The notes under the pieces are model-generated. The model had not been told where the DNA came from. It did no database searches and saw only the letters and a program-made list of their open reading frames with translations. The position numbers were made by a program, and so were the translations under genes. A DNA stretch of 64,000 bases, taken from positions 372,001 to 436,000 of the forward strand of contig MJGA01000022.1 of the NCBI GenBank assembly GCA_001910725.1, written 5' to 3'. This document shows, piece after piece, positions 45,425-59,179 of the stretch. This stretch comes from Phanerodontia chrysosporium (lineage: Eukaryota > Basidiomycota > Agaricomycetes > Polyporales > Phanerochaetaceae). Each line of letters starts with the position of its first letter. The first letter of the stretch is position 1.

Positions 45425-48400
45425 CAGCCCTTCTCCTCGTCCATCCTCACCGTCTGCTCCTGCAACGCTACTCGCTTCTTCCCTGCTCCAACTATCGCCA
45501 CATGACCCTCGCTGAACATGCCCCACGACCTCCCTCGGGTTCTATCATTCCAAGTTGAGCTCACAGACCGGTATAGTGGGCACTGCGGCACACACTGCTC
45601 CCAAGACGCGCCCACCCGCCCGGCGTGCAACCAAGGAGGACGCAGAGAGGGCTACTATACCTGCTAAGAGCTGCAGACATAAAGGTGTGTACGCCACTCT
45701 TATCCAACATGTCTGCAAATACTCCCACCCGCAGATGATGCAGACCTCCCCGCTCCTTCATGCTCTGCGGCACTGCGACACACCCTCTGGCTGCTCCCGG
45801 ACCTCGTCTGATACTTTACAAGGTACAGCACAGATGCTTTTCTGACTACGAGCTAGAGCTTAGGCCGCCCTAGTCTCAAGGACACGGTACGAGAACGACT
45901 TGTGCACACGGAAAAATATGCTAATATCTCCCAGCCTTTTCCTTATGGATGGCGTACACAGCATCTCGAGGATGTGAGAATGCCCTCCCATTGGTCAGGA
46001 AGTCACAGCACCCTGACCTATGCCCATACCATTCAGGTCTTGCACTCGTGGCAACCCAGCAGGCTGTATGCACATTCCATCTTGCTGAAGTCGTTATATG
46101 CGAAACCTTAATATTGTACCAATACTTTTGCAATTCATATTTCTGCATATTTATTACACTCCGGGATCAGAGATGAGCGTGACATATACATGAAGGCCGC
46201 GGGAAAGCCACGGGGGAGAGGCACAGGGGAGGACGCGACCGCGCTCTCAGTCGCACGTGTCGAGGTCACGTGCGGGACACCCACACTCCGATGATCCAAG
46301 TACACCAGACATTCTAGGGGGAGACTGCACATTTCCTTTAAATGTCCGAAGCAGTCTCCGACCGGCGGAGTCCGGTCGCCCTAGAATGGCTGGGTACGAG
46401 ACTACCACGCGCGCCCCGCGCCCCTTTCGCCATTCAATCGCGGGCGTCTGCGCGGGCGCGAACCACAGCACCTGCCTTATGCGGCGGCCCCCGCCCCCCC
46501 CCCCCCTTCCGCGCAGACCCTGCAAACGGGTTGCCTTTCCGAGTCATGCTCGTGTCTCGACGCGAGAGCAGCAGAGCTCTGCCTGTGGACGAAAAGGACG
46601 ACAAAAAGACACGACGCGAGCACAACCTATTCCAGATTTCTGCAGTCGAACGCGTGCGTGATGGCCACTCTGGGCGTTCTGCACGCTCACGAGCCCCGAG
46701 CGGCTCCCAGCGACGTCGACCCCCCCCCCCCCCGCAGGGCTTGCGTCCCCTCCAGATTGCTGGCCATCCAGAGATCTGGAGCGTTCCGCGCACACCTGCT
46801 GGCAGCATCACGCACCGCGACGCAGGGCTCTCCGAGGGCTCGCCACCAGCAAGGGTCCGCGTGCGTAAGAAGGCACCGACGGCAGGGCCGCGTTGCCCTC
46901 GTGGCAGGACACACACATCGTGGCAACCCCCGCAGTTCAGCGGCATCCCGCGGCGACAGACGCCAAACACGGTGCGCTCGTCCGAGCGGTGCACGTGCGC
47001 GCCAGATTGCGGACGCGCCGCGATGGAACAAGGTTATAACAAGGTTAAGCCGTGACGTCGATGCGTAGACTGTCAGCCTGCGAGACTTGTTACCGGACTT
47101 CTCACTGCGTCTTGACTCCAGTCACTCTTGGTACCCCCTCTGGGCTCTTGTTGCTTGCCTGCTCCGGCAGTGTGCGGCAGTAATAGGAGGTCAGATGAGG
47201 TCTTCTATAACGTCGCTGTGCACGTCGTGATATGCCTTTTTAAGTCTACATGAGCCAACTGATATTATGTAGCTAGGGTTTGCTCTCTGCGATCTGGACC
47301 GTCTCCGAAGATTCAATTGCTATCTTCTCCATCCATATTTGTGAAGGCTTTACTGTGCCTGTCTTGAATAAATAGTGATCTTCTCTGAATCAACAATGTA
47401 CTCCATCACAAGCTCCCACCGGGCGCGAACCAATGCACTGCTGCCTAGCCTACATGTCTTGCTGCGCCCGCATGAATACAACAAGTTTGGTAGTGATTCT
47501 GATGTGGTCTACATGTTCAAGTGAACATCCCACTAACAGGCATACAGCGAAAGCACCTGCCGGTTTGTCTGGAGACACCCTGGGTGTTCGCACTACACTC
47601 ACGAACTCGGGCACGGCATTTCTTGCGCTGGTGCTCCCGCGCGCACGAGTGGGCTCGCGGAGATTGGTGCACGGGCGCATGCGCCGCTCGCGCGAATGGC
47701 AGACCGTCGCCGTTTCGGAGTCGCGCAAAAGGAGTGGCAACACGAGGCAGCCCTGTCCGTCGGACGTTTTTTGATCCCCTGATGACACGGACACGGACCG
47801 AGCCACGCGCCGTGGGCAGATTTACGGACGCTCGGGTCGCGACAGACGTACATGCGCTCTGGCACGTCTTCGGTCTTCCGCCTTTGATGCTGCAGCGTGC
47901 AGGCCGAGTTCGCACCGAGGCGGCGTCCCTCCCCAGATTGCTAGCTATGTGATGGATTCCAGAGCAGCTCGCGCACAATACCCGTCCTGCTAGGGCGCAC
48001 GGTGTCCTCCGTGCGGCTCCTGGCACAGGCGACACAATACCCGCCGTCTGCACTGCACGGGCGCCCGCTGCACACACCAGCAGGAGAGTCCGACGCGTCC
48101 GCCCGGGCCCTGCACTCCCTGCAATTGGCTCTGCGGCACCTGGCAGTGCAGAGGTCCTTGGCCTGCCGCCATGAAGAGCAGACAGAGCGCAGGCGCAGGG
48201 CTGGGACGCTTCCTTCGTCCGCGCACGTGACTCCGCGGCAGCGCTGCTTTGCCGAATGCGGACACGGCGTCAATGGCTAGGTGCAGCCGCGCAGCGAACG
48301 AGGTTGGCGGACAGTCTTTCGTGCGCGCACACGCCGCCCGAGAGGACATGGGAGATTTCTGGCTCTCTGCCCAGCGCCCACGCCACGTCTTTCTGGCTGC

Positions 48401-48604
48401 TGAGTGGTAGATATAACGGGGGGCCGCATAGCGCGTCCTGCAAGAGCCCCCCGCCCCGTGATCCCGCGTTTCTGACGCGGCTGAATACACAACAGAGGCC
48501 CGCAGCGCGCGCGTGCGCACGAAAAATCAGCAACGAAACTCTCCACGCGCGTTGGTTTTCGTAGGACGCACTGCTGAATCCCGGCGCGACGCCTCGGGGC
48601 GGGT
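45425..48604. other. Intergenic beyond the mobile elements, no supported gene
   Basis: Includes the spacer (45425-46262) of the old inverted repeat. Runs of C at about 46488-46506 and 46722-46736 break every frame. The blocks 46743-46768 and 47922-47949 share GCGTCCC..CAGATTGCT(G/A)GC, a trace of an old duplication. A minus-strand Cys-rich ORF (47941-48273, CRECRARADASD..CSGRPC..CVACARS) has zinc-binding spacing but no recognised family. Confidence 0.35.
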
Positions 48605-48612
48605 TATATAAA
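48605..48612 (+). promoter_or_regulatory. TATA box of the gene at 48712
   Basis: TATATAAA about 100 bp upstream of the ATG, in a G+C-rich context. Confidence 0.5.
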
Positions 48613-48711
48613 ATTCGTGCGCGTGCAGCATCAGAATTGCACGCGACGACACTCTTGTGCTAATCGTTTGTGCACGGTTATACGGTGCGCCCCTACGCCT
48701 ACTCGGCTCCG

Positions 48712-49881
48712 ATGCCCTCCCCCAAACAATACAATCCTCCAACCGGGGCCCCCGCAGACACCAGCCGGGCGAGCGCGCCCGGCGCGTCCTCCGGCCCCGC
48801 GACCAACCGCACGCCGACAAGCAGTGACGACGCGGACGCGGACGCGTTTGCCGAAGCAAAGAAACACGGATGGATGCCCTGCCAGGTGCAGGGCCTCGGC
48901 GCGGCGCGCGCGACGTACCGCTTCGAGGGCTCGAGCGCGCCGCCGCCGCCGCCAGTGCGTACGTCCCCCTCCCTCCGCTCTTTCGTCTCCTCCTTTCCTC
49001 CTCTTCTCCTTCTGTCCCCTCCTCCTTTATCCCTCCCTCATTTCCTCCGCCGTTGCGCCTGGCTGACACGCCCCCATTTTTGCTCTGTCGGACAGCGGCC
49101 GGCAGCACGCCGGCGGAGCGGCGGCTCTTCACAGGGCGCGAGCCAGAAACGCGCGAAGCAACGCCCCCGCAGGCGGCGGCATACCCGACGATCAAGTGGC
49201 GCCCGCCGCTGTGCGGCGTACCACCGGAGAAGACCCCGCGGCGGCCCCCCGCGCAGGCAGCGGGAGGCACGCAGAAGCGCAAGACGCGTGCGGGGCGGGA
49301 AAAGGAGGTGCATGCTTTCTTTTTTCTGTTCGGTCGGTGGCGGTGTGCTGAGGACGTGTGCTCGGCCTGTTAGCACGGGCTGCGTCCGCGCCAGTGCCGC
49401 GCGCCCCGGGGCGCCCTCGACGCCAGACCCTCCACGCGGGAACAGCTGGCCTTCCGCGCCCGCCGCTCCTCCCGTCCTCGCTGCGGTGCGCGATTTCCGT
49501 AATCCACCCACGCCCGCGCGCGCTGCTCCGCTGACCACCCCGGTCACACCTGCAAGATCAGCTCCAAGCGCAAGCGTCGCGCCACACGCTGCACCAGCTG
49601 CCGCTGGCTCCGCGCCGCCAGAGGTGCCCGCCCGAGGCTCGCTGACACGCCCAGCTCACATCGCCAGTCTCGTCCCGGGCCCTGACGTAATCTTCCCGCC
49701 GGCAGCCTTCTACTCGAGGCTCCCGGCACGCCCCGCCACAGCCAACACCACACCCCCCTCCCGCGCCACGCCGCCCCCGATCTGTGCGTCTGCTTGGCCA
49801 GGCGCCGTCGGTCCCGCTGCGGAGCAGCGGGCCCCCCGCGACTCGCTGTTCTCGGACGACGAGGACGGCGACGGGGGCTAG
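48712..49881 (+). CDS. Pro/Ala-rich disordered protein, function unknown
   Basis: Starts MPSPKQYNPPTGAPADTSRA behind a TATA box. Probable exons are 48712 to about 48958, about 49097-49308, and a last exon ending with TAG at 49879-49881. One short ordered-looking patch, HGWMPCQVQGLGAARATYRF, spans residues 60-78. The second exon has AYPTIKWRPPLCGVPPEK, and the tail is Ala/Pro-rich and ends DSLFSDDEDGDGG, an acidic terminus. I do not recognise a family. The paired short motifs WMPCQVQ..TYRF and WRPPLCG..EKTPR suggest a binding peptide rather than an enzyme. Intron borders here are uncertain. Confidence 0.5.
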   Translation: MPSPKQYNPPTGAPADTSRASAPGASSGPATNRTPTSSDDADADAFAEAKKHGWMPCQVQGLGAARATYRFEGSSAPPPPPVRTSPSLRSFVSSFPPLLLLSPPPLSLPHFLRRCAWLTRPHFCSVGQRPAARRRSGGSSQGASQKRAKQRPRRRRHTRRSSGARRCAAYHRRRPRGGPPRRQREARRSARRVRGGKRRCMLSFFCSVGGGVLRTCARPVSTGCVRASAARPGAPSTPDPPRGNSWPSAPAAPPVLAAVRDFRNPPTPARAAPLTTPVTPARSAPSASVAPHAAPAAAGSAPPEVPARGSLTRPAHIASLVPGPDVIFPPAAFYSRLPARPATANTTPPSRATPPPICASAWPGAVGPAAEQRAPRDSLFSDDEDGDGG

Positions 49882-50608
49882 CGTGGGCGGCGGCGCGGCA
49901 GGGGAGGTGTTGCCACGGAGGGCGGCTCGAGAGGGCGTTGCCGCGAGCGGCGGGTCCGTTCCGCTCTCCCTCTTGCGCGCGCCACAGCGGTTGGCGCGGC
50001 CTGCACGGGCACGCTGGGCGTGCTTGCGGCTCCTGATGGAGGAGCGGCGCTTAAGTTTGGAGGGTGGGTGACTGTTTGCGTGTGGTGTGTGCATGAGTGT
50101 CGACCTTTCTTTCTCTGTGGCTAATATACCATGCTTCTTTTCTGTGGATGATCGGATATTTCTCTTTCAAAGCCGCAATGCTACCAGCTTTCTGACGCGT
50201 TTGCACACGTGTTGTTTCTAGCGAGCAGCCGTGATGTGCAAGAGGGCATGCAACGGTGAACAGGCGCCGAGACTCGTTACGCCACTTACAACACGGTGTG
50301 GCGCGTCAAGCGACCAATCTGATGCCACCCACGTTCGGCCGTCGACAGATTCAAACCGCGTGGTTCAGGGGGTGCGTCGGGATAAACCGCCCCTATCCAT
50401 GACGAGCTGCTGTGCAGCGCGCCTCGACAGACTCGCGTCGCGAAGTACACAAAAGAATCATACATTAGTCGCTAGTGCTATATGAGAGCGGACGTAGCCA
50501 TCCGACACCATCAAGACAACAACGCAAGCTAGAATATCTAGAGGGCACGACGAGCGATGAGGCAGCGAACGGGGAGGAGACGAAGGCCAACACGAGCTGC
50601 GGGCCCTC
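49882..50608. other. Intergenic between convergent genes
   Basis: About 730 bp, no gene recognised. The 3' ends of the disordered-protein gene and PRP43 face each other here. Confidence 0.4.
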
Positions 50609-53336
<2,728 letters not shown>

Positions 53337-54199
53337 CGTGCAACCAGGAGCAGGAGAGGGGGGAGGCGACCGAGGTCGGGCAGGGGATGGTGAAAGGCAG
53401 AGGCGAAGGGTCTTGACGGGCGCCTAATCCAAAAACCTCGAGTGTGTCGGACGCGCTTACATCAGCAAACCTTTCCTTCGCTCCCGCCAGTGACTCTCGA
53501 ACTTGTGGCGAGCAGAAATCCCAACGCAAGTCATGCGCCAGCACTCTCATGAATAAACAATGGCACTCATGACTCGCTCTCCTAAAAACTATACGGCCAC
53601 GGCCAAGATTGCCTGCACAATGCCGATGCCCGTTTTGTTGAACTGTCAGAACCAAACCCTCGTCGACGTTGCCGCGGGCCTGACTGACTCGCCTGCATAT
53701 GTCCGAGTTCTTTGTAACAGTGCCTCTAGTGCCACCGCACCGCAGATATTGCAGTCTGTCCCTCTAAGACCTCGAGGCGCGCCTGCACACAGGTAATTTG
53801 GGCGGCCCTTCGGGTACTCGTGCACTGCTTCCCCGCCATCATGCAGCGAGCCCAGCTCGACATATGGTCGCCTATTACGCCCTACATTCCACAAATTGCA
53901 TGCAAAAGGCGAACCCTAGGCCTCTAGGCCTCTGCCGCAACGTCACCCCCGAGGCGGTGCCCTTTGTCCGAGTGCGGCTTTGGCAGGTGCCAGTGGTAAC
54001 CGGGCCTTGAGCTCCTAAATCCACAAAGACACGGGTTTGCAACGCTGCGCTGGGTGTGTCTTGTGGCCCTCTGTGGTAACACAGCCGCACAGGTGAGTTG
54101 CTTTGGGTCCTTTGTTGCTTTTGTTTCGATGACCTGTTTGCAGGCCACTAACGCCACAGAATGCACGGCGGCCTAGCATTGCCTCCATATACTCGTGCC
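53337..54199. other. Intergenic, promoters of PRP43 and of the first small MG-protein gene
   Basis: About 860 bp, no gene recognised; short ORFs only. Confidence 0.4.
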
Positions 54200-54207
54200 T
54201 ATATAAA
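54200..54207 (+). promoter_or_regulatory. TATA box of small MG-protein gene 1
   Basis: TATATAAA 58 bp upstream of the ATG at 54265. The leader is pyrimidine-rich. A matching TATATA precedes copy 2. Confidence 0.55.
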
Positions 54208-54264
54208 CACACTCGCCTGTGGGCGACTTTTTATCATACTCATCCCCACATTTGCGACATACTC

Positions 54265-54755
54265 ATGGGGTACGTCCCGCATGTATTCGTCTCCTACGCC
54301 AAGCTGACACCGTTCTGCAGCATCATCGTCAGCATCATCGGGCAAGCCGTCGGCACCGTTATTGCAGGTGCGCCACACGTCTCTTCTGTACGCCTCTATG
54401 CTGACCCTTCCGTGCAGCCGTCTTTGGCGTGCTCATGATCGCGCTGGTTGCGCCCCTCTGGCTCTGCATGGCAATCGCTGGCGTCTTCGCGCTGTGCTTC
54501 GGTGTGCACCAAGCCATGTATGTGTTCCCTGCAAAGGTTCATTCGAGCGGCATGCTGACCCAAGGCACAGGAAAATCTGGAAATCCATGCCGCTCACAAG
54601 CGGGCGTGATAAAGGTTATCATTAGCGAAGGGGGTGTGTTTCGCAGAGCGCTGCCATGGACGCTTCATTTGGTCTCGGACTACATGCATTTTTCACATTC
54701 GTTTACTCGCATATATGGACATTACTATGACACTATGGACTGTCACAATCTATGA
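54265..54755 (+). CDS. Small hydrophobic MGxxxS protein, copy 1
   Basis: Exon 1 is only ATGGG (54265-54269). The intron (GTACGT..CTGCAG) splits the Gly2 codon. Exon 2 is 54321-54367 and exon 3 is 54418-54501, giving MGIIVSIIGQAVGTVIA then AVFGVLMIALVAPLWLCMAI and AGVFALCFG, almost entirely hydrophobic. MG with Ser at position 6 matches an N-myristoylation signal. The 3' end is uncertain: the frame remains open to 54755 whether or not 54502-54570 is spliced (69 nt, a multiple of three). That tail (KSGNPCRSQAGVIK) is less like the other copies, so the true end may lie elsewhere. A membrane-associated peptide of unknown function. Confidence 0.55.
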
Positions 54756-54878
54756 GGATCCTACCATCTTGCTACTGTGCCACAAAACAAGAGGCTTGTT
54801 GGAGAGGGACTACCACCTGTCATACACCTAGGGGGTCGGATAGGAAACCAACAGATCCTGCGAAAATATTCTGATTCA

Positions 54879-56601
54879 TCAAGCTTTGTAGCCCTTCCCT
54901 TTCTTCTTCTTACCACCCGTTGCCGGAACAGCATGCTCCTTAGCCCTGCCTTTCTTCCCCTTCCTCCCCTCCGCGCCCTTGTTCTGGCCCTTCTCCTCAT
55001 GCTTCTTGCCCCGTTCCCCTTCGACTTTTCAGCTGCACGGGGCACAGACACACCCCCACGCATCTTCGCCCCATCCACCCGCTCATGCTCCTCCACCAAC
55101 CCCGGCGCCTCATCCACCGGCACGACATCCTCGCCATCCACACACACGCCCTCCTCCTCCTCCTCCTCCTGGGCGGGAAAAGGCGCTGCAGCAAGCGCGC
55201 GCAGCGCTCCCGCGGCAGCGGCGGCGGTCGCGAGCAGGACGTCCGCGAGCAGAGCGCGCCCGTCCGTGCCCGCGGCGGCCGTCGCTGCCTCCTCGGCCGC
55301 GGCGCTCATGCAGCGCTGCACCTCCGCGGCGAAGTGGGCCGCGCCGTCGGAGCGCGCGGTGCAGGCGCTGCCGAGGGCGGAGAGCGTGGTGAAGAGCGTC
55401 GCGAGCGGCCCGCTGCTGGGTGTGTGTGCGGGTGTGAGTGCTGGGGCGGCGGGGCGTGCGGGCGCTGCGTGGGCGTGGTTAGGGACGTGAGGCGGGGCAC
55501 GGGTGGGAGCACTTACTGCTGGGCGACGCGCCATCGACAACGTTGGGTGACGCGCCGTCGACAGCCTTCGCCGCAGTCGAGGCGGGCGCGGGAGCCATCT
55601 GGTCCCGCACGTCCGACTGTACCGGTCGCGCCTGGCCGACGCGTGCCGACACAGGCACTGCGTTGGCGCCGGACGCCGGCGAGTCCCTACTCTTCTTGTT
55701 CTGTTTGCGCGATACGCTGTGCAGCTGCTCGGGCTGTGTGGCAGGCGCGCTCTCAGACGTCTTGTCATCCGCCGCACAGCGCGCATCGTTGGTGTTGTTC
55801 GTCTGCGTATCGGACACGTCGGGACGCGGTGCAGCGCAATGTGGCGGTCCGTCCCGCCGGCGCACGCCGCTGTCTTTCTCCTTCTCAAGATAGCGTTCGA
55901 GCTCGGGCTCCCGGGCACGCTGAGCATGCGCCCTCTCGAGCTCGTCTTTCCTTTCCGCCACGTCCCGCTCGAACGCGGCCTGCTTCTCGACGTGGCGCAC
56001 GAGACCGTCCGCAAACGCGCGCACGGCGTCCTCACGCAGCCTCTGTGCGCCGACCTCGTCGCGCTGGGGCGTGTGTTCGACCTGCGTCACGGACGACGCG
56101 GTCGACGGGCGGCTCGGCGGCGTGGACTCGACTCGCTCGCGCGCGGCGAGCGGGGCTGCAGCTTCGAGCGGGCGCACAATCGGGATGGGGCACGGCGGGC
56201 CTGTGCGCACCAGCGTGAAAGTCGGTGCTTGCGGATCCAGATGTGCCGAGGTCGACAGCGCGGTTCCAGTTCCGTGGTGGAGAGGGGCGGCGAGTACAGG
56301 CGCATACGGGTGGTGCGTTGCGCCCGGAACATCTGCAGCGAGTCGTCAGTGCTACTAGCTAACCCACAGAGGCGCGCTACTCACGTATGTTCTGTTGCGG
56401 AATGTAGGAGCGATACGTGGTATGCGTGACTGGCTGCGCAGGATACCGAACACCGGCAGGCGCACCGAACGGCGCAGCACGCGCAAGAGGCGCGTAGGGC
56501 TGTGCGCCGTGGTACACAGCGTCGGGGTGGCCGTTTCCTGCCTGTGAGTGTGGAATGTAACTGGGGAATTGGAAGAATTGCTCGCTCGGCGGTTGCTGCA
56601 T
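54879..56601 (-). CDS. Disordered protein with coiled coil and Lys-rich C-terminus, function unknown
   Basis: Starts MQQPPSEQFFQFPSYIPHSQ (ATG 56601). An intron near 56332-56385 leads into the central exon (about 56330 to 55520), which has a charged coiled coil: DAVRAFADGLVRHVEKQAAF followed by ERDVAERKDELERAH. A third exon holds a helical Ala-rich block (LATLFTTLSALGSACTARSD, AHFAAEVQRCMSAAAEEAAT) and an acidic stretch of Glu. A short intron of about 35 nt near 55030 moves the frame so that the tail becomes GKKHEEKGQNKGAEGRKGKK and ends GGKKKKGKGYKA with TGA at 54879. Without that intron, a less natural Arg-rich tail would be read. No family recognised; the coiled coil suggests oligomerisation. 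Confidence 0.5.
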
Positions 56602-57444
56602 GTTTGGCGCTCTGGGTAGGTGACAGGACTGCGGGGTTCGCTGGGGGTGGACGGTGGAGAACGTTGGCTTGTATACTCGTGCGGGTGCCAGAAAGACTAA
56701 TAATGGCCTCAAATCATGGCTGATTGGAGCCATTATAGTACATGCCACTCGTTAGCATGGCTTGCCGGCGCGTTCCGCCGGGTGTATGCCACCGAGTCAA
56801 ACAATGAAGGAGGCTCACTGACGTCTTTGAACGGAAGGGGGATTGAGGAAACATCGCGTCATATCGCCTGAAAGCACGCATATGCCCCCAGGTAACGCAT
56901 GCTCTTTGCAGGGAGGCAAACTCAGTAGACTGGAAAGAAGCTGCAACAACCAACGTACATTGTCTCCTGTGATGCTTCTCAGAAACGGTCGGGATCCCTG
57001 AGGAAACTTTTTGTCACTTTCCTCCACCTCTGATGAACACAATATGAGCAGTAAGCAGTCCTGATCAGTCAGTGAACTAGTGAACATGTTACGAATGACT
57101 TGACAATGCAATCTCGGCTCGAATCAGCACGAGAGCTGCTTGACGACTCCGAACTACCTGTAGTCACTGGAGTTAGCCCTCACCTGTCGAAGCTTGAATT
57201 TTGAAACTTTAGACTGAAGTCCGCGTGGCGAGAACAAGCAACCTGAACCACGCTGGTACCCGTTTTTGGCGTCTTCTGTGTCTAATCTACGAGGAAGGAG
57301 CACGTGATGCCTTCTTTGGGCCTGTTTCTGCGCCAATTCTGTGTGGCGCCCGCGAGCTTAGGCAATCCGAGTCGCGCCACGCCCACACGGACCGCGCCAG
57401 GGCGAGGCTGCGCACGCTCTGCCAGGGGCTCCGCTCGCCTCTGC
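56602..57444. other. Intergenic, divergent promoter region
   Basis: About 840 bp with no supported gene; short ORFs at 56815-57111 and 57154-57336 (both minus) lack coding character. Confidence 0.4.
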
Positions 57445-57450
57445 TATATA
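57445..57450 (+). promoter_or_regulatory. TATA box of small MG-protein gene 2
   Basis: TATATA about 100 bp before the ATG at 57548, followed by a pyrimidine-rich leader (CTCTCACGACCTTTCACG). Confidence 0.5.
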
Positions 57451-57547
57451 GGCCCCCCTGCGCTCTTGCGGAAATTCAGCACAAAACTTTGCATAAAAAC
57501 CTCTGTAACGACCTCTCTCACGACCTTTCACGAATTCTTCACCAATA

Positions 57548-57878
57548 ATGGGGTGCGTCTCCTGCTCATAGCCTGCCCGGCAGCGTGCTGACACCTCGAC
57601 GCAGAATCATCGTCTCTTGCATCGTCGACATCTTTGCGTGTCTCGGCGCCGCCGTTGTCAGCGTCGTCGAAGTCCTCATCGGCGCACTCGAGTGTGTCTT
57701 TGGCGGTATGTCCCCCTAGCTGCTCCCCCGCGCACGCGCCATGTCACCCGGTTTGACGAGCCCTTGCCCAGCAATCTTCGCGGCTATCCTCGGCGTGCTG
57801 GCGTGCGTCGGTGAGATACTCTGCTGCGGGTGCGTCGCCCTCCGCCTCGCGCGCGAAGAAGCGCACGCCGGACGCTGA
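57548..57878 (+). CDS. Small hydrophobic MGxxxS protein, copy 2
   Basis: Exons 57548-57552 (ATGGG), 57605-57705 and 57772-57878 give 70 residues; lengths check. The sequence begins MGIIVSCIVDIFACLGAAVV, continues SVVEVLIGALECVFG and AIFAAILGVLACVGEILCCG, and ends with a charged tail CVALRLAREEAHAGR. The Gly2 codon is split by a phase-2 intron exactly as in copies 1 and 3. Gly2 and Ser6 suit N-myristoylation, and the di-cysteine (CCGC) suits palmitoylation. An alternative last intron (GTGCGT..TATCAG) would end the protein at CCGCL (stop 57904-57906). No known domain; probably a lipid-anchored or integral membrane peptide. Confidence 0.65.
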
Positions 57879-58245
57879 CACCGTGTCTTGTATCAGGTGC
57901 CTATGACCGCGGGCTCCAGGCGTGGCGGCGCAGCCTGGGGCCGCCGCGACGTGCGGTGTCCGCGCCGGAGAAGAGCCATCATTAGGATCCCACTTGCGGA
58001 TGTATATGATACCACGGACAGCAAATAATTCGACACGCCCTGTGGCCGCCGCGCTGCTGTTACAGGGCCCATTTCGCAGCGAATATTACGCGTGACGTCA
58101 AGGGACGCACCGCGACACAGCACGGAAAATGCAGATGCCTCCGCTGTTTGGGCATGGCCTGCCCCGATCGCGGGGCGGGCGGGCGTCCGCGGGCGTATTC
58201 GTGCCTTCACGAACGCTGCTTGCCCTCCACGTTCGCCACCTCGCC

Positions 58246-58617
58246 ATGGGGTATGTCGTCCTGTTCGCGCGCAGACAGCGACTCGCTGACCCAACCTGCG
58301 CGCAGCGCCGCAATATCGTCTCTCGCCGGTGCGGCACCCCCTGCGCATGCTCCCTAACGAGACACAGGCTCACCCTGAGAGGCACCGCCAGACGCGCTCG
58401 CATGCGCACTCGGCAGCACGCTCCTCCCCGTCCTCGAGGTCCTCGCTGACCTCGCCTCCTGGCTCTTCAGCGGTGCGTGCGCCACGCCTTCCCCATCCCG
58501 CAGCGCGCGCTGACAGCGGCTGCACGCGCCCCCAAAGGCGTGCGTGCGTGCGCTGCCGGCACCGCGGAGTGCCTCAGTGCGGTGCTGTGCTGCCGGTACT
58601 TTGCGAGGTGCGTGTAG
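58246..58617 (+). CDS. Small hydrophobic MGxxxS protein, copy 3
   Basis: Exons 58246-58250 (ATGGG), 58306-58328, 58392-58472 and 58538-58617 give 62 residues; lengths check. The sequence begins MGAAISSLADALACALGSTL, continues LPVLEVLADLASWLFSG and VRACAAGTAECLSAVLCC, and ends RYFARCV. It aligns with copy 2 across the whole length: MGxxxS, then D..AC..G, EVL, and a C-terminal LCC. The intron in the Gly2 codon is conserved. Two further introns interrupt the coding sequence. Sequence between copies has diverged while hydrophobicity and the Cys tail persist, which argues for selection on a membrane-anchored product. Confidence 0.6.
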
Positions 58618-59179
58618 CGTGCGTCTGCGCGTGTCCGAGTCTCAAGCTGTCGCGTCGCGCAGGAAGGATACGCTGCACACCACCGGCGCTGTGTACATGT
58701 GAGGGGTGGCCCGACATGCGCGGGCGGAGGTCGGGTGTACCATTGTTCGGGTACTCATATGTTCCAAACAGAACGACGCTTGCCATGACCGTCTGTGCCC
58801 CTGCGCCCTCACATATGGATGCTCTCGACACCAAGCCAATGGCGTGAGGTTGAAGATGCGAGACACTAGTGTCGCTGGGTGTGCCACTTTCAGCTTGGAT
58901 CGAATATCCCCACCAACACCGCCTCTCACAATGACACGGGATCCAATATATTCTAGACTGTTTGCAGTTTATCCTTCTACAACATATGCAAGCGGTGTCA
59001 TACATTCAAAACGAAAATCTTCCTACTTCTACGGCCTGTCCCGCCGAGTGCTAATGCGATACAGAATGCTGTTTTGAGCTGCTGCTCTTTTGTGTGGGTG
59101 CTAAACGATACAAGACAGATTAAGATAGATCTTTGCGGCTAGGGATGTGAACGTGGTAAGAGAGAAACGTATAGGAGCT
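58618..59179. other. Intergenic between MG-protein copy 3 and URA2
   Basis: About 560 bp between convergent genes. No gene recognised. Confidence 0.4.

Larger units (their letters stand above)
30323..46310. mobile_element. Old inverted-repeat element hosting the nested insertions
   Basis: Arm 1 is split: 30323-30332 (GTCTGGTGTA) and, after the inserted DNA, 45385-45424. Arm 2 is 46263-46310 on the opposite strand and uninterrupted. The 38 bases 45385-45422 match the reverse complement of 46265-46302 with one mismatch. Removing the insert gives an element of roughly 0.9 kb with an 840-bp spacer and no coding capacity, like a MITE or foldback element. Farther out the arms are weakly similar (ACGAGACTAC near 30227 on the minus strand and 46396 on the plus strand), so true ends are uncertain. 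Confidence 0.5.

Noticed and set aside
46488..46736. Poly-C runs as possible structured or regulatory DNA
   Set aside because: Simple mononucleotide tracts, prone to length error in sequencing. No partner motif found.
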